Program-made: the position numbers and the translations under genes
Shown: piece by piece, positions 12,207 through 23,150 of the stretch
Position numbering within the stretch: the first letter of the stretch is position 1
How the letters are laid out: the number at the start of each line of letters is the position of its first letter
The notes under the pieces: generated by a model
The model's input: only the letters and a program-made list of their open reading frames with translations
Told to the model about the DNA's origin: nothing
Database searches by the model: none
Assembly: GCA_014529385.2 (NCBI GenBank)
Contig: CM043955.1
Coordinates: 151,047,640-151,111,639, forward strand
Origin: Adiantum capillus-veneris
Lineage: Eukaryota > Streptophyta > Polypodiopsida > Polypodiales > Pteridaceae
Direction: 5' to 3'
DNA: 64,000 bases

Positions 12207-12522
12207 TGTAACAGACTTGGACACTCCAAGTCAAGAATCAATCACGAGAGCACCAAATAACCACTTCAAAACAATTCACAGATCACAATAGATTTGCACT
12301 GGCCCGGCGGAGTTCGGTGCCTAGAGATATTGGCCCCAAAGATTGGCGCCCCTTTCGGTATTTCTTTATGTATTAATCAATGTCAAAGTACAAGAGAGCG
12401 GTTAGGGTTTCACTCTCAGACTCTGCGTCCAGATGCTCTCCAGAGTGAGCCCTAAACCACTTATTTAAAGTTCACAAGGGATGCCCAAAAGCAGAGCCCC
12501 AAAAGCTTTAGTTAAAAGCAAT

Positions 12523-12525
<3 letters not shown>

Positions 12526-12559
<34 letters not shown>
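12526..12559. repeat. (CT)n microsatellite in LTR
   Basis: A CT run of about 34 bases. The partner LTR carries longer runs at the same place (18441-18467 and 18495-18585), so the tract is expanding or shrinking faster than the rest of the LTR diverges. Confidence 0.9.
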
Positions 12560-12562
<3 letters not shown>

Positions 12563-12723
12563 AGAGTAAAAATAAAGCAAATCATCCTCTCTTTCTCTCT
12601 CCTTAGCAATTTGCGTGGAGAAAAAGCAGCCAAATCCGTCGCTCAGCTGGAAAAGCGCTGCAAAATCCGGGTGTTGCCACGTCATCATGCCAGCGCATTA
12701 TCCGGAAATCTGTCCTCTGTTGC

Positions 12724-12835
12724 TAGGGTTAGTGTTAGGGTTTAGGACAGGTTTTAGGGTTAGGGTTAGGGTTAGGGTTTTTGGCAGATTTTAAGGTTTG
12801 CAGGTTTTAGGGTTAGGGTTTGCAGAATTAGGGTT
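12724..12835 (-). promoter_or_regulatory. Telobox-like array in family A LTR
   Basis: At least nine TTAGGG or TTTAGGG units are interspersed with TTTGCAG and CAGGTTTTAGGG spacers. Read in element orientation these are AAACCCTAA teloboxes in the U3 part of the LTR. The array recurs at 18704-18830 and, in shorter form, in the copy 2 LTRs. Confidence 0.65.
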
Positions 12836-12886
12836 TTCAGCAGCAGTCAAGCTTTCCTCTCGGGCACACGTCATCACTTTGTGACA

Positions 12887-12902
12887 TACCCCCCTCTTGA
12901 AA
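12887..12902 (-). other. Polypurine tract, family A copy 1
   Basis: On the minus strand this reads CTTTCAAGAGGGGGGTA, directly inside the 3' LTR, where plus-strand synthesis of the element would be primed. The same tract is found at 30978-30993 and 35916-35931. Confidence 0.75.
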
Positions 12903-13449
12903 GCATTGTAATCGCCCTCGATTACGCTTGCAAAACAGACAAAGGCCGTAAACTGTCTTAGCAGACACTGACTGTTAGTACCTACGTACTAGGACATCAC
13001 AGGACATCACATGACATTCAACATTCATTCAGATCTTAAACCATGATTTATCGGCAATGTAGCTAGCAATCGCCCGTCTAGATCCAATCGGGACCTCATC
13101 GATGTCCGATTGACTAACCCCTATTGCAACCATGTCTATTCGAGATCAATCAGACCAAAATGCTGCAGTCATTTCGTCTATCAGGTCTTGCACTTAAAAG
13201 AAGTCGAGAACAAATCAGTATCATAATCAGGAATTCCATTTCATAAAGTCATTCAACAGAATACCGTCAGCTCTCAGTATCCCTGAAGCTCAAAGAGATA
13301 TCAGTGACTTTAGTATCAAAATCGAGGCGTTTGTTGACAAAGGAGCGGAGTAACTCCCCTCTTGTGCATCCCACTGCACCAGATCTCCGGCCAAGCTGAA
13401 TTCTGGGTTCCATTTGGAGTAGACTATGCTAAACCAAAAGCATCGAGGT

Positions 13450-15990
13450 AAAGTTTCACAGGTCCTCCTCCTCCATCCACTTCGCATCAAATGCAGGATA
13501 GTTCTTGAACTTAACCAAGAACCGCCTTCGGACGTTACCTTTCTTCGTATCCTTACGTGCCAAAATCTGTTCAGGAACAAGGATCTCATCGTTTTCTTCC
13601 ACTTCGGGTTGCTCATTAGGCTCCCCATCATCAGGCACATCACCTTTAAAAGTTTTCAAGAGACTCACATGAAATGCATTGTGAATCCTCCAAGTATTAG
13701 GCAGTTTCAGTCGGAAGGAGACATCATTTATCTTTTCAGTGATCTTGAAAGGTCCGTAGTATCGCATACTAAGCTTTGGAAAAAGCCTCTCCTTTCCCTT
13801 TTTTATTTCTCAGGCGTGCCTTCTCAAAACGTAAGAGCACCCAATCATCCTCCTTCAATTTCAAGTCGCGACAATGGCGATCCGCTGCCTTCTTCTGTCG
13901 TTCTTGAGACTTCTGCAAAGTCTCGCGAACCTTGGCAAAAGCCGTATCTAAGTCTCGCGTATATTCAACCGCTTCAAAAATTTATCTTTTGTGCTTAGGA
14001 AGGGTGGAACCTTCGCAACACTTTCAACAATCTCAAATGGCGCCTTCCCCGTCGAAGAGTGTATCGTGTTATTGTAGGCAAATTCCACCAAAGGTAAGTA
14101 CTTTTCCCATTGAGTCTTCTGATCCGAGATACAAGACTTCAATAAATCTAAAACCACTGAATTGGCAATCTTAGATTGCCTGTCAGTCTGCAGGTGGAAC
14201 AATGACGAGAACTGCAATTGCGTGCCAATGTTCTCCCAAATTGCCTTCCAAAACAAACTCGTAAATTTGGGGTCTCTGTCGGAGACAATCGTCTCAGGCA
14301 TGCCATGTAATCGGAAAATCATCGTGACCATTCTGTGTTCTCGAGAGATCAAAAATGAAATCCATTGCAATGCTTTCCCAAGGGCGGGTGGGTATGGGTA
14401 AAAGCTGTAACAATCCTTGTGATTTATGCCTGTCAAACTTGACCTTTTGACATACTAAGCAACTGCGCACAAACTCTTCCACATCCTTTTTGGGTCTCGG
14501 CCAAAAGAAGTATCTCTCTACCCCTTTCATGGTGGCATCAATGCCGCGGTGACCCGTAAAAGGTGGACAGTGGCATTCAGTCATAACCTTTTCCCTCAAC
14601 GGCTGTGTAACGCACAACATGGTTTTTCTCATCAAGTAGCCATCCCGAATGGAATATCCCACTACTGTCTCCCCATTCCGTATCTGTGTGAAAACGTCTG
14701 CAAAATCTGTATCTGTGGCATACTGGTCGACCATATCCTCGAAGCTCCTATGATGTATCGCGGAAATAGCCAGAACCAACGGCTTCTGAGACAAAGCATC
14801 TGGCACCACATCTTCTGTCCGTGCACATGGACAATCTGGAAGTGAAACTGTGACAAGATGTTCGCCCACCGCATCTGCTTTTTCGAAAGTTGCTTCTGTG
14901 ACAAGAAGTAGCGCAAACTCTGATGGTCTGTAAAGACAGTAAAATCCGCTCCGAGTAGGTAATGCCGCCACTGAGTAAGAGCATGGATAACCGCCAAAAG
15001 CTCTTTCTCATAAATCTGTGCTGGCATCTCCGGCCTTGAGAACAATCGGCTCTCGTAAGTAATGACATGGCCTTCTTGCATTAAGACCGCACCCAGACTA
15101 CGACCACAAGCATCACAATATACTTCAAATGACTTCTGCAAGTCCGGCAAAGTCAAAACTGGTCCCATAGTCAATTTCTCTTTCAATGTTTGAAAGGCAG
15201 TCACCTCTGTGGATCCCCACGAGAAAGGGACTCCTTTCTGTGTCAAGATATGCAAAGGGGAAGCAACCTCTGTAAACTTTCGAATGAACCGCCTGTAGTA
15301 CGAACACAATCCCAAGAAGCTTCCAACTTCATGGACATTCTTCAAATCGAGCCAATCACGGATAGTGTCTATCTTGGCCGGATCCATTTTCACTCCTGCT
15401 GCTGAGACAATGTGTCCCAAAAAGTGTATCTCTGAAGCAGATGATCTCTGTGTTCTTCCTTATTCTTGGAGAAAACAATGATATCATCAAAGAAAGTGCC
15501 AACAAATAGCCTGTATTCTCGAAAAATCCTATCCATCATCCGGTTAAATGTCGCAGGAGCATTGGTTAAACCAAAAGGCATCACCAAAAACTCAAATAAC
15601 CCAAAAGTCGTCTGGAAAGTTGTCTTGTAGACGTCTCCCAGCGCGATTCTGATCTGATGATATCCACTCTTCAAATCAATCTTGCTAAAGCACGAGGATC
15701 CTTATATCTGTCGAGTATATCATCGATCCTAGGAATCGGAAATTTGTTCTTGATGGTGATTTTGTTGAGAGCTCTATAATCGATGCACATTCTCCTAGAT
15801 CCATCTTTTTACAAAACCAACAACAGTGGAGAGCAATACAGTGAAGTACTAGACTGGACAAGACCCTTTTCCAAGAGGTCTTTCACTTGGTTCATAATCT
15901 CTTCATTCTGTGCTCGGCTCACACGCTAAGGTGGCCCATTCGGTGGTGTGCTTCTAGGTATCAGATCAATGGTATGATCTTCAGGTCCTC
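13450..15990 (-). pseudogene. Family A copy 1 pol: RT, RNase H, integrase, chromodomain
   Basis: In element sense: the RT block [17 protein letters not shown] and the FFDD form of the catalytic box (about 15480-15600), RNase H with FEVYCDACGRSLGAV (about 15100), the integrase zinc-binding block ending VRSCLVCQKVK (about 14450), an integrase core with AMDFIFDLSR, and a chromodomain with [18 protein letters not shown] (about 13470-13530). These domains mark the chromovirus branch of Ty3/gypsy. The frames are broken in several places. Confidence 0.85.
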
Positions 15991-16129
15991 TAAAAAGCAA
16001 TCGGCATGAGTGTGGAGAAAAATCTTGGCGTTCTTTTGTTCAGGTCAAAACATATTCGACCTTTATCCATCGTTCAGTTCTCTCCCAAAAGAATGAGTAA
16101 AGAAACTGAAATTCATCAAGTACAATCTC

Positions 16130-18057
16130 TGAGCCCTTCATTTGTCAAAGTCGCTTTCTCGGCTTGGTAGTCAACCACGGCGTAGTTCTTGTGGTACCAA
16201 GGGATTCCGAGTAGAACGTCACTCGCGTGCCCTGAACACCCTTGTCATTGCAAACGAAGTTTGCCAATGCTCGGTGTAATGGCAACATCTCGTATCCGGG
16301 TGCCAATCAAACTACCTCCGCCTGTGGCGTCAGTTTGTCGGGCGTAATTCCAAATCGAGGCGCCAATTTCAAGTGAAAAGAAGTTGGCCTTGGCTCCTTC
16401 AAAAGAGCTTCCTGATCCTTCACTTTGCCCTAAAAGTGGCAAAGTTTGTACTTTCATTCATTTGATTCGGTGCAGGTCCCACGCCATGTGGTACCAGTTC
16501 TGCTTTTTATCTGCCTTTTCTGCCACGTCTCTCAGCTGCTTTAGAACTTTCTGGCCTTTCTTCATCTTGTTCATTCGGTGCCTTGTTAGGGCACTTCGCG
16601 GAGATATGTCAATGTTCCCCGCATCCAAAGCACTTCCCCTCCCTGATGAAGCGAGCTCTCTCCTTAGAAGTAAGCTTGGGTGGTGCATCCTTCTTTTCTG
16701 GGTAGCTCTTTCTCTTTCTACTTTCATTCGCTGAAGTTTGTTCGGCTCGTTATGTCATGACCTCATCGGTGGGGTAGGTTAGACTGCCAGAGAGAATGGC
16801 AAAGCCCTGTTTCGCATGACTCATCAACTCCTGAATAGAAGCCGACTTTTGTTCCAAGCAGTGATCTCCGATCTCTGTAGGTAGACCTAAGGTAAACCGC
16901 TCAATCTGTTCTTTGAACGAGATCTTCTTGAATGAAGAGGCGGGAGAAAAGAGCTCCAGAATCTCTCGCAATAAGCATCCACTGTATCTTGCTTGGTCAT
17001 CCGAAGATGGTTCCAAGCAGCTCGTATATCCCGTTCATACTCTTGAGTCAACCAAGAAGAAATAAAAAGCTTCTTAAATTTCAGCCATTTAACCAGCATA
17101 GTCTTGTTTAAAAGAAGCGTGGACCACCAAGTTCGAGCATTCCCCGTAAACTAAGAGGTAACTCTCCGAATCTTGGAGTGCTCTGAGTAGCGTCCTCCCG
17201 CGAAAGTGATGTCAAACTGCTGTATAAAAGACAAAGCCTTCGAAGAATCTTTGTATCCTGAAAAAGTGTCAAATTTGATCGATTGTCCACCTTCCTCAAA
17301 CTCTCGAACTTTCTTGCTTTTATCTTCCAGAAAGTCATACTGGTTGGCTTTATAAAAATTCTTCTTGTTCGCATAAAAGTTGCCGTCATCAAAGTCTGAA
17401 CTGTCTGTAGACGAGTCCTGTGTAGAAGTGTCACTCACTGGGCGAGATTTAGACTTCTTTGCCTTTTTCTTGCCCTTTCTGAAGCGTTGTTTCTTGCTTT
17501 GCTTTTTGCCTTTTCTGTCTTCGAATCTGAAGAGCTAGAAGAATTGTCAAAGGAAGAAGAAGAAGAAGAAGAACTGGGTACTCCTTCAAATCGAACACGC
17601 TTCTTTTGTTTCTTTGCCTTGTCAAATGTCGACTGACGACCCAAATAACCCGGGAAGTCAGTGCCTTTCTTCTGCTTTTTGCCGTGCTTTTTGGCTTTCT
17701 TTTGCGCATCAAAAAGCTGAGCAATCCGTGCATCAACCACCTCTTCTAATTCCTTCTCTGAATATTTCTTTTGATCAGAAGGTTTCTTGAGAGCGGGTTT
17801 CGGGGGTGGTGTTGTGGTTTTCTGCCACTGTGCATGCACTTCTTGAAAAGAAGTCTCGCTCATTTACTTTGCCAATTTCAGATCCTTTGCAAAACTGAGC
17901 ATCATCTTTGTTGCATCGCCGATCAATTGACGACACTATCTCTCGTTGCTCCGTTGAGTAGGCCGAGGCGGGCCATACTCTCTGCCAGAATCTTCGTTGT
18001 GATCCCTGCCCGCATCTCCAGATGCAGAGGGAGTCGATTGATCCTTGCGTGAAGCCA
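16130..18057 (-). pseudogene. Family A copy 1 gag and protease
   Basis: The gag start is the ATG at 18057, beginning MASRKDQSTPSASGDAG. A Lys- and Ser-rich linker follows (17450-17870), then a retrotransposon-gag core with WLTQEYERDIRAAWNHLRM (about 17000). A CX2CX4HX4C zinc knuckle (begins CFGCGEH) lies near 16585-16635 and a protease-like DVLLGIPW near 16210. The region is broken and cannot encode a full product. Confidence 0.8.
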
Positions 18058-18109
18058 TAGGTGCCGCGGAAAAAGAATTGGGGATCAGATTTCTAGTAGA
18101 AGAGAAATC

Positions 18110-18128
18110 GGCCGTGCTCTGATACCAT
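18110..18128 (-). other. Primer-binding site, family A copy 1 (tRNA-iMet)
   Basis: On the minus strand the LTR is followed by TGGTATCAGAGCACGG, complementary to the 3' end of initiator tRNA-Met. It sits directly inside the 5' LTR (18129-18875), which fixes the element's orientation. Confidence 0.85.
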
Positions 18129-18436
18129 TGTAATAGACTTGGACACTCCAAGTCAAGAATCAACACCAAATAACCACTTCAAAACAATTCACAGATCACA
18201 ATAGATTTGCACTGGCCCGGCGGAGTTCCGTGCCTAGAGATATTGGCCCCAAAGACTGGCGCCCCTTTCGGTATTTCTTTATGTATTAATCAATGTCAAA
18301 GTACAAGAGAGCGGTTAAGGGTTTCACTCTTAGACTCTGCGTCCAGATGCTCTCCAGAGTGAGCCCTAAACCACTTATTTAAAGTTTACAAGGGATGCCC
18401 AAAAGCAGAGCCCCAAAAGCTTCAGTTAAAAGCAAT

Positions 18437-18470
<34 letters not shown>

Positions 18471-18490
18471 AGAGTCAAAATAAAGCAAAT

Positions 18491-18589
<99 letters not shown>

Positions 18590-18875
18590 ATTTGCGTGGA
18601 GAAAAAGCAGCCAAATCCGTCGCTCAGTTGGAAAAGCGCCGCAAAATCCGGGTGCTGCCACGTCATTATGCCAACGCATTATCCAGAAATCTGTCCTCTG
18701 TCGCTAGGATTAGGGTTAGGGTTTAGTACAGGTTTTAGGGTTAGGGTTAGGGTTGGGGTTAGGGTTTCTGGCAGATTTTAAGGTTTGCAGGTTTTAGGAT
18801 TAGGGTTTGCAGAATTAGGGTTTTCAGCAGCAGTCAAGCTTTCCTCTCGGGCAGACATGTCATCACTTTGTGACA
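18129..18875 (-). repeat. Family A copy 1, 5' LTR
   Basis: This is the partner of 12207-12886. It starts TGTAATAGACTTGG on the plus strand and ends TTTGTGACA. It is longer only because of two (CT)n tracts (18441-18467, 18495-18585). Telobox-like units lie at 18704-18830. Confidence 0.9.
18495..18585. repeat. (CT)n microsatellite in 5' LTR
   Basis: A CT run of about 91 bases. The corresponding place in the other LTR has only a few CT units, so the run has changed length since insertion. Confidence 0.95.
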
Positions 18876-18968
18876 CTTGGCCAATTCAAAAGGAGTTACA
18901 TGAAAAGCATTAGGTCCCAAAGGCTTCAGTGTCCAAAAGCAAGCGCCCTCTGGGCCATCCCGTAAAAA

Positions 18969-19234
18969 TGTTGAAGTTATTGCATCTCAAGTCAACTGCC
19001 CAATGTGATCCCATTATTTATTTTGGCTTTTAGGTATGTATTTTACTTATTTGTCAAAGTCTGGGTAGGGAAATTTACTTAGGTGGGTATATATGCAACC
19101 AATTGCCCCCATCGTATAAGCATCAATTATTCATTGTCAAGGTTGGTTGGTTCAGGAGACTCTCTCTCTCTCTCTCTCTCTCTCGTGTGCATACTCTCCT
19201 TGGTCTCTACGCTTCCGCATCGTCAATTTTGACA
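18969..19234 (+). repeat. Short LTR followed by a tRNA-iMet PBS
   Basis: The segment starts TGTTGAAGTTATTGC, has a TATA-like GTATATATG near 19087, a (CT)n run at about 19160-19183, and ends TTTTGACA. Directly after it, TGGTATCGGAGCC (19235-19247) matches an initiator tRNA-Met primer site. The internal region is cut off after about 40 bases at 19288. The family (copia or gypsy) cannot be told. Confidence 0.65.
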
Positions 19235-19287
19235 TGGTATCGGAGCCTTTGGTGGAGTAGAAGCTCGTGTTGAGAAGAGATCCCCGA

Positions 19288-19800
19288 TGTTAGGTGCAGC
19301 GGAATGAATGTTGTATTTTCTTAAGATTAGTGATCTTTATTGCTCAAGGTTCCTTTTTGTTCTTAGGGAAAGAGAGAGCTTTCTGTCTTGTAGAGTGCGG
19401 TGGTCACGAACAAAGTGAGTGGATTGTGCGTGCAAGTGAATGAGACTGAGAGAAGGATAGAGAAGAGATACGACACCCGAGAGGTTGTAAAACCCTCCTC
19501 CGAAGGCCCCACTCTCGTCGGCGAGAGTGGTCTATTCTTTGATTGCACAAAGGTGTACAATGCGTATGCAATGGACTATGCAACTTGGTCTATGCCGACG
19601 ACGACGACGATGGCTGAAATCTGAGATCTTCTAATCGCTGAATTTCGGCACTGTTTCGGTGGCTGAAAATGACTGTTTTGGCTGCGTTTTCTTGGCTGAA
19701 AAATGAGGTTTCTTAGGGCTGAAAACTGATGGTCTTTACGGGCTGAATCTGCTACACTTTAGGTGAATAATGCCGGTCTTAATTTGCTGCTGAAATCCAT
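19288..19800 (-). repeat. Inverted fragment of family B/N LTR
   Basis: It begins TGTTAGGTGCAGCGGAATG, the reverse complement of the LTR end seen at 29934-29952. It continues as the inverse of that LTR's U5/R part through the CTCTCGTCGGCGAGAG block to about the CAGCAGCAAATTAAGACC block. The LTR start is missing. It lies head-to-head with the plus-strand fragment at 19810-22330. Confidence 0.8.
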
Positions 19801-19809
19801 CTGTTTCGT

Positions 19810-20958
19810 TATGTCACACAATGCACTATATGTCAAAAAGTAAAAGCTTCTCAGGATAAGCAGCAAGGCCTCTTGCTTCCGCTTCTTATTTCCGATGGAC
19901 CTTTTCAAGAATTTCTATGGATTTTGTGACTAACCTTCCACCAAGTTTGCATTCAAGAAATACTCAAATGTTTGACAATTGTCGATCGTTTCAGCAAGTG
20001 TTGCATGTTGATTCCTTGTAAAGCCACAGTTACTGCACAAGATGTAGCGCGGTTGTTCATTAAGCATTGGTACCCCCTCTTTGGTTTGCCAAAATCAATT
20101 GTTTCAGATAGGGATGTTAAGTTAACATCTAATTTTTGGCGCGCACTCTTTGAAAATTTTGACACTAAGTTGAATTTTTCATCGGCTTTTCATCCACAGT
20201 CAGATAGTCAAACAGAGATTTACAATCAATTGGCTTTTGATATTTTTAAGTCATATGTACATGATCAGCAGTCTCAGTGGGAGCTCTATCTCCCATTGGT
20301 ACAGGCTATTTTGAATAACTCTTTTTCTTCTGCCATTGGTCGAACTTCGTATGAGGCAACTTTTGATCGTCCGTTCCAATCATTTTTGACTCGCTCGGTA
20401 GTCAAATGCCTGATGCCAATGCTGAAAAGTCAGTTATTGGATGAGATTTCTGAGAGTGAAGCTTCGGCTAAGCAAGGCTGAGGAATCTTATTCATGGCAG
20501 GCTAACAAGCATCGTCAGGACGTTCGAACAAGGAAGGAGATTGGGTGTATTTAAGAATCATGAAGCAACGTCTTAAGCAAGTTGGAAAGAAGTGTCCAAA
20601 GTTGTCTTTTCGTATGTATGGTCCATTTCCAATCATTAAAAAGATAAATGAGGTTTCAATGAAATTGCAGTTGCCTAACTCATGGTCAATGCACAATGTT
20701 TCCTATGTTTCTTGGTTGAAAGTGTTTCAGGGAACACCTCCAAAGGACATTTCGGAAGAAGAAGAACCGGAGATCATCGATGAAGTCATGGAGCCGGAGC
20801 AAGTGTTGTTGCATCGGTTTCGACATGGTTCGAAGAAGCAAGTGAGACAATACTTTTTGAAGTTCAAGGATCGAGGGACCCACGAAGCGGTGTGGGTAGA
20901 CGAAGAGTTTTTCAAAGACTATTCAGAGTTGTTGGCAGACTACAAGGAAGCCATGTAG
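19810..20958 (+). pseudogene. Chromovirus family B relic: integrase and chromodomain
   Basis: The plus-strand translation has the zinc-binding CTICQKVKA (about 19832), the core motif TIVDRFSKC, then GLPKSIVSDRDVKLTSNFW and SSAFHPQSDSQTEIYN, and downstream a chromodomain-type VRQYFLKFKDRGTHEAVW (about 20840-20895). The polypurine tract AAAAAGGAGGGAG precedes the LTR at 20992. Gag, RT and RNase H are missing from this piece. It is a broken fossil. Confidence 0.85.
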
Positions 20959-20991
20959 CTTGGTACCAGTACCTTACTTTAAAAAGGAGGG

Positions 20992-22330
20992 AGTCACGTG
21001 ACACATCTAACCCTATGTGTCCGTGGACAAGCTACTTCATAACAAGGGTTCCGTCAGTCTAGTCAATCTAGATTAGAAGTGATATGGTACTTTTTGCGAG
21101 TCTATTCGCAGACCGTGCATGCCCAGACACTTAGTGTAGATGCATATCCTCTGGTTGCACACAGCATGATCATAAGCATTCCCATCAGAATCCATCAGAA
21201 TCCTTCAGGGGAATTTTCCTGTGTATTTTACCTATTTTCCCTATTTTGACAATTTTCACTTATTAGTTTAAGTCATAGTAACAGGGAATGGCCATTTTCG
21301 GGTCCCGGTTCCCCGTTCCCATTCTAATTTCCCGTTCCGAATCCCCGTTCCGTGTTTCAAACGCGAGTATCCGAAACAGGGAATGGCATTTCATGCATGT
21401 TGCCGTTCCCCGTTCCCCGTTCCCCGTTCCGATTTCCCGTTCTGGGTAACTATGGTTTAAGTGACTTTTCTTGGGAACTGAGCAGGGCAAATTGGGTAAG
21501 ATAATATATAAGTAAACCAAGGCTAGCACTATTTGGCAGAAGAGCAAGGAGAACACAGGCCACAGGTAGCAGGTTCCCCCTCTCTCTCAACACGACTTCC
21601 ACCCCTTGGGCGATTCCTTCACAGCACTCGATCTCCCATATCTAGCGTTTCCATCAGCAAGCATCATCGCCATGATCCCCCATATCTAGCGTTTCCATCA
21701 GCAAGTATCACTGCCATAAGTCTCCCACACTTGGCGTTTTTCAAGCAAATCTCCATCGCCACAAAGGGCAGCAGTTAGCGTTTTCAGCAAGACAATCATC
21801 GACCCCTTTTCTAGGGTTTTCAGCGGCGCCATAACCTCAGAATTTCAGTGAATTGGACAGCAGGTTTTCAGCCTAAAACAGTGTTTTGAAGAAGCCTGAA
21901 ATCAGCGTTTTTGCATCATCAATTTTCAGCCTTCTGGCTTTTTTGGACAGCAGAGCGAACACGCAGATTTTCAGCCATCAAGTTGGTCTCGTCATCCCCG
22001 TCGTCGACATCGACATAGCCTAGACTTGCATCAGTCACATGCATCCACTTTGTACGAGTTTGTGCAATCAATAGTAGACCACTCTCGCCAACGAGAGTGG
22101 GGCCTTCGGAGGAGGGTTTTACAACGTCTCTGGTGTCGTATTCTCTTCTCTCTCTATCTCTCAGTCTCATACACTTGCACGCATAGTGTCCATTCACTTT
22201 GTTGTGATCATTGCAATCTCTCATTAAGAACGGAAGGCTCTCCCTTCCATAAGAACAAAAAAGGAACCTTGAGCACATTATGGAGCACTCATCTCGAGAA
22301 AGAACAACATTCATTCCCCTGCACCTTACA
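20992..22330 (+). repeat. Family B LTR (TGTCACGTGACAC type), carrying a hAT insertion
   Basis: It follows the family B chromodomain and polypurine tract and ends with CCCCTGCACCTTACA. Its sequence corresponds to the LTRs of element N at 28834, 39269 and 58463, which ties N to family B. A 181-bp hAT element with its own TSD sits at 21274-21454. Confidence 0.8.
21274..21454. mobile_element. Small hAT-type element, 181 bp, 8-bp TSD GTTTAAGT
   Basis: The termini are CATAGTAACAGGG and GGGTAACTATG, which are imperfect inverted repeats. GTTTAAGT flanks both sides (21266-21273 and 21455-21462), giving the 8-bp target duplication expected for hAT elements. The interior is built from CCCCGTTCC-like units and has no coding capacity. 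Related larger copies are at 27990 and 55747. Confidence 0.85.
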
Positions 22331-22669
22331 TCATCGTCCTCAACATAGACCATCAACACCTCATCGTCGACATCATCGTCATCGACATAGAACCTTAGTA
22401 CCTCAGTACCCCTTCAATACCTCAGAACCCAGAACCCAACATCAGTAGCATGAGTATCCATTAGCATCAACATCTCAGCACTCAGTCATTGTAGTAGCAT
22501 TTGTGCAAGAATAAAGAAAGTACTTGCTCTGGCAACAGAGCAAGGGGGCCCTTGAGGGTTTAAGACCCGACATCCCTACGTAGTCTCTTTTCTCTCCCTT
22601 GTGTCTCTCTCTTTCTGTCAGTTCAATTAAGTTCTTTCAAGTGAAGTAAAGTGTAGTCCCTTGTGTTTG
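22331..22669. other. Sequence between LTR and gag relic, unassigned
   Basis: AT-moderate sequence with repeated CATCATCGTC and CCTCAGTACC-like words. It is probably the 5' untranslated part of the gag relic that follows, but no clear PBS was found. Confidence 0.35.
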
Positions 22670-23150
22670 TGTGCGGAGTACTAGATCCGAGCAACATCCT
22701 TATTCTCTTCTGCTGCACCTGACACTAATACACTTGACAACTCAGGTTTGGGTGAAAATACGTAAGACTCGAATGGACGACAACCTTTTGTCGACTTGGA
22801 AGGGGAGTACGGACCACCTTCGCCCACAGAGTATGAACGAATGGAGATTCAGTGTCAACAACAGGTTGATGCCTGTGCTCGACAGATGCTCCAATATTCA
22901 GAAGATCCTCAATATGTGAAATTTTTGAACAAGCACCCGATCTACGAAATGCATTCTTGATGGCGTACGACCATTAATTCACCTCTGAAGCTAGCTTTGA
23001 AGGAAACACCTATTCCGCGGGTGTATTTGGAGGATGAATTTAGCGAAGCAGTAGAAAGGCGACTCAGTCGACTCTTGAAGACCAAGAAGCAGCTGAGGAG
23101 ACAGAGTCGAGTAGTAGACTATCTTGGCTACTTGGGTTGGAAGTCTATGT
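22670..23150 (+). pseudogene. Chromovirus gag N-terminal relic
   Basis: The segment with VERRLSRLLKTKKQ and VVDYLGYLGWKS (about 23050-23145) aligns with the family A gag block VVDARIAQLFDAQKK and FPGYLGRQST. The remaining gag is not continuous here. It is a short, broken fossil. Confidence 0.55.

Larger units (their letters stand above)
12207..12886 (-). repeat. Family A copy 1, 3' LTR
   Basis: It runs from TGTAACAGACTTGG to CACTTTGTGACA on the plus strand. It holds a telomere-like array of TTAGGG and TTTAGGG units (12724-12835), a (CT)n run (12526-12559) and a TTTAAATAAG TATA-like box read on the minus strand near 12465-12476. Confidence 0.9.
12207..18875 (-). mobile_element. Ty3/gypsy chromovirus, family A, copy 1 (two LTRs, TSD CTTGG)
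   Basis: A structurally complete element on the minus strand: LTR 12207-12886, polypurine tract, coding region, PBS, LTR 18129-18875. It is flanked by the 5-bp duplication CTTGG (12202-12206 and 18876-18880). Domain order in element sense is gag with a CCHC knuckle, protease, RT, RNase H, integrase, chromodomain, which defines a chromovirus. The two LTRs differ by roughly 2-3% by eye, leaving out the (CT)n tracts, so the insertion is fairly recent. The coding frames have several breaks, so it is a dead copy. It is inserted into an older LTR inside PTH intron 1, antisense to the gene. Confidence 0.9.

Noticed and set aside
12724-12835. Telomere or interstitial telomere scar
   Set aside because: The array is present at the same place in both LTRs of one element and in related LTRs, so it belongs to the LTR.
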